Of a stretch of 64,000 bases of DNA, positions 1 through 12,400 are shown piece by piece. A model generated the notes under the pieces. That model made no database searches and had not been told where the DNA came from. It was given only the letters and a program-made list of their open reading frames with translations. This DNA comes from Chrysopilus asiliformis (taxonomy: Eukaryota > Arthropoda > Insecta > Diptera > Rhagionidae). Position numbers and translations under genes: made by a program. Numbering within the stretch: position 1 is the stretch's first letter; each line of letters begins with the position of its first letter. The stretch covers positions 8,569,789 to 8,633,788 of the forward strand of contig OZ035962.1 in NCBI GenBank assembly GCA_964034945.1. The letters are read 5' to 3'.

Positions 1-793
1 GTCGGGCTTAATGAAGCTCGCGTGTCATGAATATTCATTTATCCACAAAAACCGCTACTCTCGGTTTCCGATGATTGGGGTTTAATGTGCATAGTCAACC
101 AACTGCTGTTTAACTTTTGAAAATGCTAATAGTTTAGATAAAACAACACACTAAACTTACAAACATATTTGAAATTTAAACTAGATAAGGAGGGAACAAA
201 AAACAACAGAAATCAAATTTACTGATGTACCTGGATTTTCTTGATTTCGTGGAACTATCTAAAACGTAGTAAATTTTGACTATGCTAAGAACTATTTTAT
301 AAAGTGAATTATATGGTGTTTGAGACTGTGTATTTCTCTTTTTTTTGAAAAAACTAATTGTCTGTCACATTCATTAAGGAAATATATATTTATTAATAAA
401 AATAAATAAATAAAAACTCCGAAAAATGTGCAATTTTTGAATAATATTCGTTAGTTTTACACAAATATAGGGTTTAGTATAAGATATGCGCACAAACCGA
501 CTTCTAATTTGCTGATTTTATCGTTTTAAGTTTAGAAAAAAAATTCTTTGGTGTGCCGTGTAGCAGCGGAAGGATGTGGTAGGGAAAGGGACAGGTCGGG
601 AGAAGGGGAATCTGGGGTTGGAAAAGGATGGAGGACGGTAGACTTAAAATTTCTGGATATTTTTTTGAGGAGACGGTAAGGTAGGAGGAAGGGAGAAAGA
701 AAGGAAGGAAAAATTCGTGTCTCTCACCTCTCTCGCCTCCTTTCCCCGATTTCCCCTTTCATCATCATAGCCTTCTCCGAACCAATGAGTACC

Positions 794-839
794 AAAGGAA
801 GGGCGAGTGAAGTCGTCCACCTTCACTCGCCCTTCCTTT
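794..839. repeat. perfect 19-bp stem hairpin in the intron
   Basis: 794-812 (AAAGGAAGGGCGAGTGAAG) is the exact reverse complement of 821-839, with an 8-nt loop (TCGTCCAC). GC content of the stem is well above its surroundings. It directly follows a purine-rich tract (560-710) and a pyrimidine-rich tract (715-765). Possibly a terminal hairpin of an old element; no termination role is expected inside an intron. Confidence 0.8.
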
Positions 840-868
840 TGAATGGTTAAACAATTTATCTAATATCC

Positions 869-1036
869 TCATGAGCATGAGCAATAGAAAATTATCAAAA
901 TCTTATTCTCATAAGTACTCATCGAATTTTCAAATGCTCCTAGAGTTTTTCACTAAACATTTTGCACACTGCTCACGAGCAGAATAAATTACTCACGAGT
1001 AAAACTGATTGCTCATGAGTACTCATTAGTGAGCAT
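869..1036. repeat. cluster of CTCAYGAG-type palindromes
   Basis: Within 170 bp: CTCATGAGCATGAGCA (869-884), TGCTCACGAGCA (970-981), TACTCACGAGTA (990-1001), TGCTCATGAGTA (1010-1021) and TACTCATTAGTGAGCA from 1020. Each is a short near-perfect palindrome around CTCAYGAG. It could be a degenerate satellite or a bHLH-type binding cluster inside the intron; I cannot tell which. Confidence 0.6.
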
Positions 1037-2204
1037 CATCGATAAATCAGAAAATTACTGTATTTTAAGATTTGTTCAAAAATGTGTGTATACACTCAAA
1101 TTATATTTTTTTTAATCAAAAATTAGAGTTCATACTCTATTTAATAAATCTCTGCCAAATTCGTGAGTGTCAATTTAAATTTTCGCTTTAATTCATCAAC
1201 CCTCACATCCAGAAATGTAAAAAAAAAATCTTTTTCTAGTGGTAAATATGTTAAAGCATTTCGTCCATTCGATCTAATTTGATACAAATTTTTGAAATAA
1301 ATATTCATTATTCACTGTAATTCGGTTCCGTTGAATTTTCTGGGATTTACGTGACAAGGATTCGGCAACCCAAACCTTTACTCTTAAATAAATAATAAGG
1401 CATGAAACAACACTCGTAAACACTGAACACCATTTACCCTTACTCGTACATTGCAACCGATTATATATAAATAACGAATAATATTTACTATGCTACGGTG
1501 GGTATAGTTAAATAGTATTTAAGGATCTTCATACATTCAGTAATTTTCCAGATAAATTACGGCGCTATTTGCTGTTGCGTCCCTTTTCAAATTCCTTGCA
1601 AACACCAGACATGGGCGTTAATAACAGTCGAATTACCGATTTCTTAAGGACCAAAAGAAAATCCGATATCCGCCCAATCTGTGTTGCTTAATTTTCCAAC
1701 GTTTCCCACAATACTTTCCCATTTCACTTTGTGAAGTTTTTTTTTTCGTTCGATTCATTTACCCTGTTTACCGTGATAAACGTGTAATAGGTACCTACCC
1801 AACCCATGGGCAAAATCTTACTACTCGTACAACGTCTACGCCTTTCTGAAACACCAAAATTACTTTGGCACGCACAGTCTATCAATGAAATTGTTTTTTT
1901 TTTGTGATTCACATAATTGGTTTACCAACTCCAAAACTTTCCACTGTATTATTCTTATTAAAACTTTTATGAGACATAGGATTTAGAATTTCGTCTAACA
2001 CGGCAATTTTTTTTTCAAGAAAAGCTTGTTATATAAATTAAATGCATGAAAACCGAGTAAAATTAAGTACTTTTTATTTTTGTTTAGAGGGGTAAAATGA
2101 GTTGTTTATTTTCTGGTATATAAAATTGTACAAGCATAAATGTATAAAATTGTGTGATCAAAAATCCGTTATTTAAATTATAATTTATATTTAATTCGAT
2201 TTTT

Positions 2205-2500
2205 AAAAGCTTGTTTTTTTGTTGTCTGTCTGTCAGGGTCAAATCTTATAATTTAACTAAGCCCCAAATTAGATTTTTTCCGGAAAATTTGAGGAAAAGG
2301 ATAATGACGTTATACTTATAGGACCTTCCGTTGTCCTTACATACTTCTTAACATCAGAATCGGATTCAGCGACTCCAAAAACCCTCAAATGAGATTTTTT
2401 TTCCCGGGAAATTTGAAGAAAATGATAATCACGTTATCCTTACACGACCTTTCGTTATTCTTCCAAGGACGAAGTAGTGAAAATATTGTATTGCCATCGA
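2205..2500 (-). mobile_element. degraded minisatellite element, relative of 59536-60285
   Basis: 2330-2500 is the reverse complement, with many changes, of the 122-bp units near 59640-59960: it shares GGACCTTCCGTTGTCCTTAC, the GATTCAGCGACTCC block, the TTTTCCGGAAAATTTG type block, and ends with a match to the unit's leader (CGAAGTAGTGAAAATATTGT). The start (2205-2250: TTTTAAAAGCTTG, then GTCTGTCTGTCAG and TCAAATCTT) instead matches the leader of that element in forward orientation, so the piece looks internally inverted. Confidence 0.6.
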
Positions 2501-3277
2501 AGTTACGAATTTTTGACGCAGAACAAGTTATTAAATTAGACTATTGAATTTTTGAATCAAACGCGAAATATTAATAATTCCTTTAAAACCAGTTAATGGA
2601 TCAAACATCCCTTAAAAAACCGTTCGTTTTTAAAAATTTAAACGATGTACCACATATCTTAATAACCTTTACAAGCACCTTATTCTGGACCATTTAAAAT
2701 AATACAGAGATTCGAGAGATTTTTCAGAATATTTCAATTGATTGTATCAAGCCGGCAATTTTTGAGAATACTGATAATGAGTTTCTGCAAAATTCAATAA
2801 CAACACCAAATAATTATGTTACGGACGAGGTATAGCAGAGAACCTCATCTCCCTCGACGATTCAATTTTGCTTAGTAACGGGCGGTATTTTGGGGACACA
2901 AAATTATGTTTCCGTTGACATAACCAAAAACTCTACTAAAAATACAAAATTTCATGCAAATGTGTTTATTAATAAAAAGAAAATCTACTCATGTTCAATT
3001 AACAAATAATTTTATACTTTTTTCCCTGGAGCTTTCTTCAGTTTTTCTGGAATGTTTTTAACACAAAAAAATAGTTTTAAATTTTGAAAACACTTTAGAA
3101 ACCCGTAAAAACGTTTTGTTTTAAATTAACTTCGAAATGCCTAGCGTTGGCAAATGGTATAGTGATTTTAAAATTTACAGTTACATCTTTAAATACAAAT
3201 AAATGTTTTTTTATAGCAAACAAATCATTTAGATACAAAACCTATAAATTCAATTACCATTTTTTTACTAATCACAG

Positions 3278-3446
3278 TTTGCTCACTACAAAGAGGAGAT
3301 GTACCTTCAGGCGCAAAGGGCTTTCGGTGTTGTACCAGATCGACATTATAGACTCCTGCACGCAGCTGCGGAAGAGAAACCCAAGATCGTCGTCCTTTCA
3401 ATTGTAGTCCAAGAGGCTGAAGGATTAGAGGCGAAGGATGCAAATG
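3278..3446 (+). CDS. BAIAP3: exon A: start of C2A of the BAIAP3-like gene
   Basis: The exon opens after a CACAG acceptor and reads FAHYKEEMYLQAQRAFGVVP, then a stretch ending IVVQEAEGLEAKDANG. It ends at AATG|GTAAGT (phase 1). The final residues are the first beta strands of C2A and the first Asp of the Ca2+ loop. The sequence before residue 35 is the conserved pre-C2 helix of the family. It starts in phase 0, so at least one coding exon lies upstream. GC content is visibly higher than in the flanking introns. Confidence 0.85.
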
Positions 3447-6400
3447 GTAAGTAAAAAATGTCCGTAACGAAATTTCCATAAAGAAAGGGATTATAATCGA
3501 TTAATCTACTTGATGATGTTACTTAAATGGATTTCTTACAATTTGAATAAGATAAACGAATACAATGATAGTCCTTATATCCTTAAGAAAGCGACCGGTA
3601 CCTTTCTTAATGGTATACAAGATTTTGAATACGGGCTGAACGCTTTCCCTAGAAGTCTGTGGGGTTCTTAGCATTTAATTCGTCAAGATAAGTAAGCAAA
3701 TGCGAGATATAGAGGACGTATTAAAATGTTAATCTTCTCATTGACTCCAGCAGAAAAAAACATAACAGCAAGTAAGGGCAAAAGAATAGATTTTAGATTC
3801 ACCTTCTTTTGGATAATTTATCCGTGCTTCATGTCTAACTTTTGTTCGCCATTAAATAATATTTCAGTTGAATTCATCAACTTAACCGAAACAAATTTTA
3901 CAAACTTACATACACATGGTGAATATTTATAGTCTTCGTAATATTTAGTATAGTCTTTTTGGGGTTTCATTCATTTCTATTGAGACGGGCATTTATCCCA
4001 AAGCTCGGGACATTTATCTGCAAAACCTTCTGCAGATCCTTCGTTAACCCAAATGATAACATAGCGTTAATGAGGAAAGTTAGTGATTTTGACCTACACC
4101 CCATGAAAAACGAAAACCATTCAAATACAATGAAACAGATTAATATGAAAATAGGCAGTTCCTTAACATAGGCCTAATAAAACGAGCTATTTTCCATTGG
4201 TGTGCCCTTATCAAATGTTATCTATGGAAAATTCATTAAGTCGCTTTATGGCCGCACTGACAGCTTCTTATCACTATCAATTTGTTTGTAATTTCTGTCA
4301 GTGTTTTTATCGTTGAATAATTAATTTTTTGCATGCGTGGTTCAGCGACAAATGGTATCTAATAATAAAAAGCAATATATCTTAATATTACGAAAACGGC
4401 AGCTTGTCAGAGTAGATAAATTTTTACGTTATTCATTAAATATTTTTTATCAAATGATCCCAAATAAGTTATTAAGCATTCATTCATTTATGACTCATTT
4501 TGAGCCAACAGTCGATTAAAGTAAAAAAAAAAGTTTTATACTAAATTGTGGATCATCTATAGATAGTGATTTTAATTTCATGATTAATACAAGAATAAGA
4601 TCTATAAGCCGATTGATCTAAAAAATGTATCATGAATTATTTTTTAAGAACAAATTTCAACACTATTTTTTTGAAAAATTCCATTTATTCATAATGGGGA
4701 CGAATTAGTGGAAGAGTAGGTATAATTACTGATAGAGGCGAATTATAGTGACATAAACCACCTCTCACTGTTAGTCTTTGACCAGAAACTTCTAAACCGA
4801 GTCCAAGTTTTTGGGTGCAACTAACACGAGGTACCTACTTTTCAATTTTATTCTTTTTCTCTATGAAAACACATTGCAAAACCGAACTGAATCTCCTCAA
4901 TTAAATTTTGCATGGGTTGCGAACCATGCATAGGTTGCGTAACGTGGTTTTATAAGCAGAGAATTCACTTCCACTCTCTTCGTTTTTTGTCAACCTGATA
5001 AAATTTTACATAACGCGACATTTTCAGAAACCTAACTACCATGTCACTCAGGGGTTACATATTCATTACATTAATATGTTTTCAATTAATATACGGACAC
5101 AAAAATGAGGGTGTTTGGGATGACAAAAGATTTCCATGTCCATAAGTCTGTCCGTCTGTCCGTCTGTACGTCTTTCCGTCCGTTAACACCATAACTTGCG
5201 AAAGGATTGAGATAGAGACTTGAAATTTTGTATAGTTACGTTTCATAAACCATTCCTGCCACTCTGCCACGCAAATGGAATACTTTTTTCCTATTTTCTC
5301 GAAAACTGTGCATCGTATCGAAAAATTTATGAAGACGAAATGTGTTTAGAATATGATTTTACATAACTGTTCCATACATCAATATGTAATCGGACTAATA
5401 TTTTCCCCTCTCCTACAAATAGAGTTTTTAAATAAAAATTTTATCTGTCTTCACATAGAGTATTTGACGATTGCCCCTTGACAATTGTAGCTTTTGTTAC
5501 GTCATCTTTGCTGTTGATAAGTAATACTTACAAATGTGTAGGTGCTCCAAAATCAATATGTTACCTTTTGGCGTGGTGCGACAAGAAGATTACCAGCATA
5601 TAAAAAAAATATGTTTTCACTCAAAAAAAAATGTTTTCACACATTTTAAGTAATCAATGGAATTTATAAATATTTTATTTAAAAATAGAGATACGCCTCC
5701 TGTTTTGGCCTACGACCAAAAAACACTCCTGTCTTTAGCCTACGATCTCAATTTTTTCGGTCAGCCTTGAATCTCTTGTTTTTGTTCAAAATTTTATTGT
5801 GTACTTGTAGGCGTTTAAAAAAATATTTTAAATTACAAACGTGAATTTGTAATATAAACAAACATTAACTCAGAATATTGTAAAATGTTTGAAAAGAACA
5901 AAATTAAATATAAATTCTAGTTTTAACCACTCTGATTATGAATAATGATAATCAAACGAAATCAATTAAATTCAAATTTCGTATTACATTCTTGCAATAA
6001 ATACGTAACTTTATATAGACAATATGCTAGTAAGAAGAAAATCTCAAACAAATATTATGTTCGAACCCATGTTATTGTTAAGTTGTTAACAAAACAAGAT
6101 TTCAAATTAAACTTTTCGGTTTGATGATACAACAATATAAATGGAAACAACGACAAGAAAGTTTTATAAATCTGATAGCAAATCATGATAAATAGTGGTG
6201 TAAATCCATAAAATTGTACACGTTTGAAAATTCAATAAAATAAAACTTTGTGATAGACAGAAATGAAAGAAGTGAGGCAAAGAGAGAGTAAGAGACACAA
6301 ATGATTCCCCAAGGAAAATTGGTCTGTGGGTAAGCCAATAGTAGAGTTTTGTAAACAAATAAATCTCCTGTGCCATAAACTTTACAATAAAATTAAACAA

Positions 6401-9400
6401 AATCCAATTACAAGATAAGGCATGAAACTCATTTTGCTCATCGAACTTTATCAGCGGCATCTGCCATTGAAGTGTTCAACGTGCGACGGTAAACTTTTCA
6501 AGTATTTTATAAGAGTATGGAAATATTTCCACTAAGTGTCATTGCAAATCACAAGTCTCTTATTGTAGAATTATTAGAAAAGTTTCATATGGCAATAAAC
6601 TACTATAGAATATAACAGAAAATCTTTCTATAAAATCAAAGTTAAAAGAAAAGTACTTGTGAAAGAACAAGGACATTTTATAGACAGGGAATCTAATTTC
6701 AGGATCTTTGGTATATTTTATTAACCTCACGTGGTCTTTTTTCCATTGCTCTGTTAATAATACATCAACAAATCAAATCACTCAAATAAGCCTACAACAA
6801 GCTCACCTGATCCTTGGAACTCCTTTTGCATTTTCCTTTTCTTTGAGCTGTTCTTTTTATTTTTACTTGTTTCCCAGTTTCTTATTTAAGTTCTCGTAAG
6901 AAGGCGAAGGACATTCTTAGAGAATTTTCCCGTTGAATGTATCTTTTTAAAAAAATCCTTTTTTTCAGATTTGACTATTGTCTGATAAATGTGGGATCTC
7001 TTTCAATTCAATTCAATTTTAGGTCAGTAGGAACTTTAGGTCGATGCAAACAAAAGTTAAAAAGTCACAAATATACATGAATGAAATGGTGAAATAAGAA
7101 ATCCTTAAGGGCTTCACGTAAATGAATCCATTCTTTGGAAAATTTAAGAAGAGTATTTTTGTATAAATGAAATCGAATGACAAATACACATAAAATCAGC
7201 TTCTTTTATTATTATACGCCTTTGTCCGAGTTACGTAATTTGTCACGTTAACACATCCTGTTTCCCAATGGATGAATAAGAAATAGGGAATCAAAGTATA
7301 AAAAATCCCAAATTAGTTTGTTAACTAAATAAAAAGTGACGCACTTGCTTACTTAGCTTTCAATATGGTCTTGTAATTTTCCACATGAACTCTATTTGAT
7401 GTATAGGCAGGCTAGCATTAAAGAAAAATAGGGCGAAAGTAGTTTTTTTTCAATTTCTGTGAATATATTTTCTACAACACAAATAAAATAATATTTTTTT
7501 TAAATACAAAAACCATTTTTCAGACGCTGTGTATCAGAAATAAAAGCGAGATAAATATTTTGTTATTTTTTTATGCTTTTATCTGGTTTTTATTTCTGAC
7601 ACGGCGGGCGGCGCCAATAAAAATATTTTTTTCCATTTCAGCACATTTTTTGAATGAATATGACTAAAATCCAAAATTACGTCTGCCTTTAGCCACGCTT
7701 ATATGTATATACTTTTTAGTCATATATATCCTTGCCTTTGAGATATCCTTACAGACCTTTTGACTCCAGAATCAGATTAAGCGACCCCAAAATCCCCAGA
7801 TGAGATTTTTTCCATAAACTTTTAGAAACCGGACAATCAATTTTTTCTAACAGGACCTTCCGCTATCCTTACAGACTTCTTAACGTCAAAATCGGAGAAT
7901 TCCGGATGAATTTTTTTCATTTTTTGAGACCTGAAATTAAGAATAAAATCAAACATGTAAATGTCCTTTCGTTCATAAAATTTTATTTTGATGAAAAAAT
8001 AATGCAAATTTGTTTAATGAACCTATGGCTTGGCTATACTTTACTCCTACGTAAATATTATATTTCCCTTGTTTAATTTGGTAACATACGTTTATTTTAA
8101 TAACCAAAAAAATTACCATTGTGAAAGAATGAAATTAAAAATATTTGGAACAACAGATCTCTCCTGTTATAAATTCTACATTGTATATATTTTGGGTAGA
8201 ATTTCTGTTGTGCTTCATTAAAAAATAAACAATTTCAATTAATTTCCACGAGAATATGTTCATATTTATTTAATTTTACATTTCTACTCTGGGGTTTTTT
8301 TTCAGGATTCAGCGATCCTTATTGCATGCTGGGAATTCAGCCGGGTGCTGGAGCACCTGTCTCTCCGCAACCGATGCCGTTAACACCTAGGACTCTCTCC
8401 GATGTTGGATTCGATACCAATTCCGATTCGCCGTCCCACGATAAAATGCGAAAGCACAGCTTTCGATTGAGCTTCAAGCGGAAAGAGGGCGGTACACGTC
8501 GGGAACAAAGGGACTCCCTTGGGGGTCCTGTTCCAGCCAAATTCATTCGGGCAACGTCAATTAAACCACACACACTCTGCCCAAAGTGGAACGAAAAATT
8601 CAAATTGTGAGTAAATTAAATCGATTTTAATATTCAGATTTTAATTTTATTTTTGCCCGTAATATGTTAACAATCGACACAATAAAACTGGGATCCATTC
8701 AAATGCAAAATCGATACTTTTTTTTAAATTATTTGTATGGCGTAAATATGTATGTAAAACCATTTGATACCTAGTCCATTTTTTTAAATTAAAAATTAAT
8801 AAAAAATCTGTTGAAAATTACGAAATATTAATAACGGTTAATATTAATTTTACAGGTTTTTTAATGCGTTTGTATTGCATATACTGATTTTTTTTATATT
8901 CATTATAAAATTCAAGACTTTTCTATTTTTTATGTTCTATATGACTAAACCAACATAAGGAATAATAGTTTTGATCTAGTGTGTGCTGCTGCGTGTTAAA
9001 TTTAAAATGATGAAAAGGTTTGATTTTTGCATACCCGTCTCTCTGTCTGGTTGACACCATTTTTTTCAAAAAAAAAATTTTCTCAACCCAGTACGAAACA
9101 CCAAGCGAAGTTTCTTCCAAAAATACGAACTTCGAGGCTTCTATCCTTAATGGGTTAATCCAGTTTGGAAAGTTTGGTGTTATATAGCAAAGCCGTGGCA
9201 TGGGAGAGCTAGGGCCCTCGCCCCGTGCGCCACTCTAAATGTACACCAAAATTGCCACTAGCCGAATGTAAATTTTAGGTGAATTCGACAGATTCAAACC
9301 GTGGGGAACAATCTTTTTATTTAGATCAGTGTTTCCCAACCTTCTTGGCTGGTGTACCCTCTAGCGAGTTAGTTTTTTCTCGTGTACCCCCTTATACAAT

Positions 9401-12400
9401 TGTATACAAAATGTTGACATAAAATGTATCACGAAAATCGACGTATTGAGAATTATAATATTATATTCTAAAACCACACTGATAAGTTTATAAGAGATTA
9501 AAAAAGAACTATTTGCGACGCAGCAAAGATTTATAATAATAAAAAGCTCAAATAAAAGGCGATAATAGTACTAATAAATAGAGTAGGCTGCTTTACTTTG
9601 GCTAAAAATTAAAGTATTACTAAAGCGCCTAACTGTAAATACCATTTCATAGTGATTGTTAGTTTTGTGTAAAATGTGGTGATACAAAATAACGTATGCA
9701 TCTGACCCTCCGGTAGTACACGTAGCTTTATTTTTAAAAAAAAACATACATACCACCGGCGGGTCACGCGGCAGCCAACGTATTAACCATATAAGTTGTC
9801 CGCCGGAAAATGTTAACTGCGGGTTTCACGAAACTTTAACATAAAATCTAAATCGAATTAGCAGAGGCCGCTAAATCGAATTAGCAGACTCTGTTTGTTT
9901 GAAATTCGCCCGTTCGAGTTAGCAGTCACGAAAAATTTCATTAAACCCGCCATAAATGTCACTTAAGGCTTCAGTACAGCATTGAAGCGAATAATCATAG
10001 ATCATTATAAATTTTCAAGCACACAAAACCGCATTTTACAATTTTTTTTTTTAGAAAATGAGGACACGCCAATACAATTTTTACCCCGGGTGCCGCTTTG
10101 CCCATGTGTTTTGTAATTTTTTGTCGAAAACCGTTAAAGATTCGTACAAATCGTTAAAGGACAAAATGTGAAAAATGTCTGCATCCGTTCTCAAGTCGGT
10201 ATCCGTCATGAATACAATACTTCCCCTTCTGTAGCAGAGGAAAGTAAAAAATCAGAGAAAGACTTCTCGATTTAGTTACATAATCTCTGACCTAATTAAT
10301 AAATATCTGCAGAGAAAAACATTTCCAGTGTACCTTGTCTGACCGAAATCGTTCATAAAATGTTTATTTAAATGTCCGTCAGGCACAAGCTTCCAAATAA
10401 ACGAAAAATGTTTTTAGAATCCTATGAATCCTCACACGAAGTTTTACGATTTTTTTCACATTTTAATGGAAAATATTTGCATTTCATACAAGTAAAATCT
10501 TTGAAAATAGAATTCCACATCAAACGAAAATTAAATTACAATATTTATAAAGAAATTGTTTGTTAGGCTGGTAACTTTAAATAAGACCTCTTATTATCCC
10601 CTGAGGCTAATTTCTTAATTATATTCATTTAGAATCATATATTCGAAATTCAAATGAACCAAATTTAAATATTTATTTCTCATCTAAGTATCCCCATGTT
10701 TATGTTTCGGGTATAATAACAAGATGAGATATAAGCAAACCTTCTTCAAGCTCTAAAAGATTTCACATGACTCCGGCTGATTCATTCATTTAGTTATCCT
10801 TTGTTTCGTGTAATTTCATTCCATCTGAATTCTCGTCGTCTCAGCGTTTACATACGACAGGATTAATTGACTTTTTGATATTTTGTGTACTTTCAGTGAT
10901 ATAGACGACCTCAATTCGGATATATTTCACTTAGATATATGGGACCACGATGACGAAAGTTGCGTTTTAGACGCTGTCTCACGTTTAAATGAAGTGCGAG
11001 GCGTCCGGGGTTTAGGTAGATTTTTCAAACAAGTTTGCCAATCGGCACGCCAGGGTTCACAGGACGACTTTTTGGGGTGCGTCAACATTCCAATTGCTGA
11101 TATCCCGTCAACAGGACTCGAAGGCTGGTTCAAACTTGAAGCGCGTAGTCAACGAAGCACCGTTCAAGGACGCATTCGCCTAAAACTCTGGTTATCGACT
11201 CGCGAGGATCACGGCACATCAGAAGAGGATAGCGCCGTGGAAATTGCGAAAATCGAAAAGTTGCAGATGGTTTTTATGTCACACGAAATCTCAACGCATG
11301 AACCATCGTGGACTTGGAGTGGAGAGCTTCCAGGCCCAGCTCTAACGATACTTCATCAAATGGGTGTCCAAGGTGATCTATCCGATCTTCAGTGCGCCCT
11401 AGCAAGGTAACTTTTATCCTGAAAGTTAATAATTTTTTTTATGATTTTGCCAAAACTTCCATTTCTTATCCGTCTAGATATGTAGCAGCAGTCCGACTAA
11501 ATCGTTCCACGCCAATCGATCCAAAATTCATCCACAGACTCCTAATCGATGTGGACAAACTTTGGAATCAACCGAACCAGGAGCAGATCACCCGCGATTT
11601 AGAACTTTGGTTGGCCGAAGCGATGACTGGTTTTGTGGACAAATCATTAAATCAGATCCGTCGACATCGGGATATATTTCCAGCATTGCATCCACCATCT
11701 TTAATTCGTTTAGAATTTTTGCTGCGGAGTTTAGGCCTTTTGGGTTCAATGAAGGCATTTCGGCAGGTCTGTCCATTCAATAAAGGTGTCCGTGGCGAAA
11801 TCGTCGGTTCTCTGCGGAAGGGATCAGTTCAATGGGCACAGCATTTTCTACGAGACTCACAACGATGTCAAAACCCTTTAGTCAATTTTACAACAACTTT
11901 AATAGCCGACCTACAAATAGGTTTAACGTACTATCATTCGCTTTTTGATACGTAAGTAAAATTAAATCATTTTATAAAGCCCTCTTTTACAATAAATAAA
12001 AAAAAGTGAAATATCTGAGGCAACCCTTTCGTGCCCTGTGTGCTCTCCATAAGACATGTTGTAATTTTCAAGTGCCAAAACGTATAGTATGGCTTTATTT
12101 TGAATTTTTTTATCCACACGACTGAAAGGGAATCAAAACAAATCGAGATTCAAAATAAATTTTAAATTGCATGTGGCACATAGTTTAAAGCAGTATAATT
12201 AAAAATTGCTTGTTTTATGAAAAATATTGCAGGTAGTTGTGAGAGAGTGAAGCTGGCTACGATGAATTTAAGAAAAATCCCCTCTCTGCTCTACAGTTTC
12301 TTTTAATGTTCCGTAGTCTGCATAGCTCCCGATTAATGTTCTAAATACTCCTAAATATTGATAGTTGAGAAGATATTGAATAATGTAAAAAAACTCTTTT

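Larger units (their letters stand above)
1..3277 (+). other. 5' intron (or upstream region) of the BAIAP3-like gene
   Basis: Ends at the exon A acceptor. AT-rich, with many in-frame stops and no exon I could recognise. It contains a purine-rich tract (about 560-710), a strong hairpin (794-839), a cluster of CTCAYGAG palindromes (869-1036) and a degraded minisatellite element (2205-2500), listed separately. Short open frames here have no coding look. Confidence 0.6.
3447..8305 (+). other. 4.9-kb intron between exons A and B
   Basis: GTAAGT donor at 3447 and TTTTTTTTCAG acceptor before 8306. No exon recognised inside. Contains an old HINE-related copy (5090-5501) and a degraded minisatellite-hairpin element (7495-7925). 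The remainder is AT-rich with no repeat structure I could pick out by eye. Confidence 0.85.
8607..10896 (+). other. 2.3-kb intron between exons B and C
   Basis: GTGAGT donor and TGTACTTTCAG acceptor. Holds one hAT-like terminal sequence (9327-9343), a short tandem repeat (9848-9925) and a dispersed repeat at about 10195-10255 that recurs inverted at about 42150-42215. Otherwise AT-rich with no gene seen. Confidence 0.85.

Noticed and set aside
3225..3479. Minus-strand open frame over exon A, and similar ones over exons B, C and D
   Set aside because: They are shadows of the real plus-strand exons, which have family motifs and matching splice phases.
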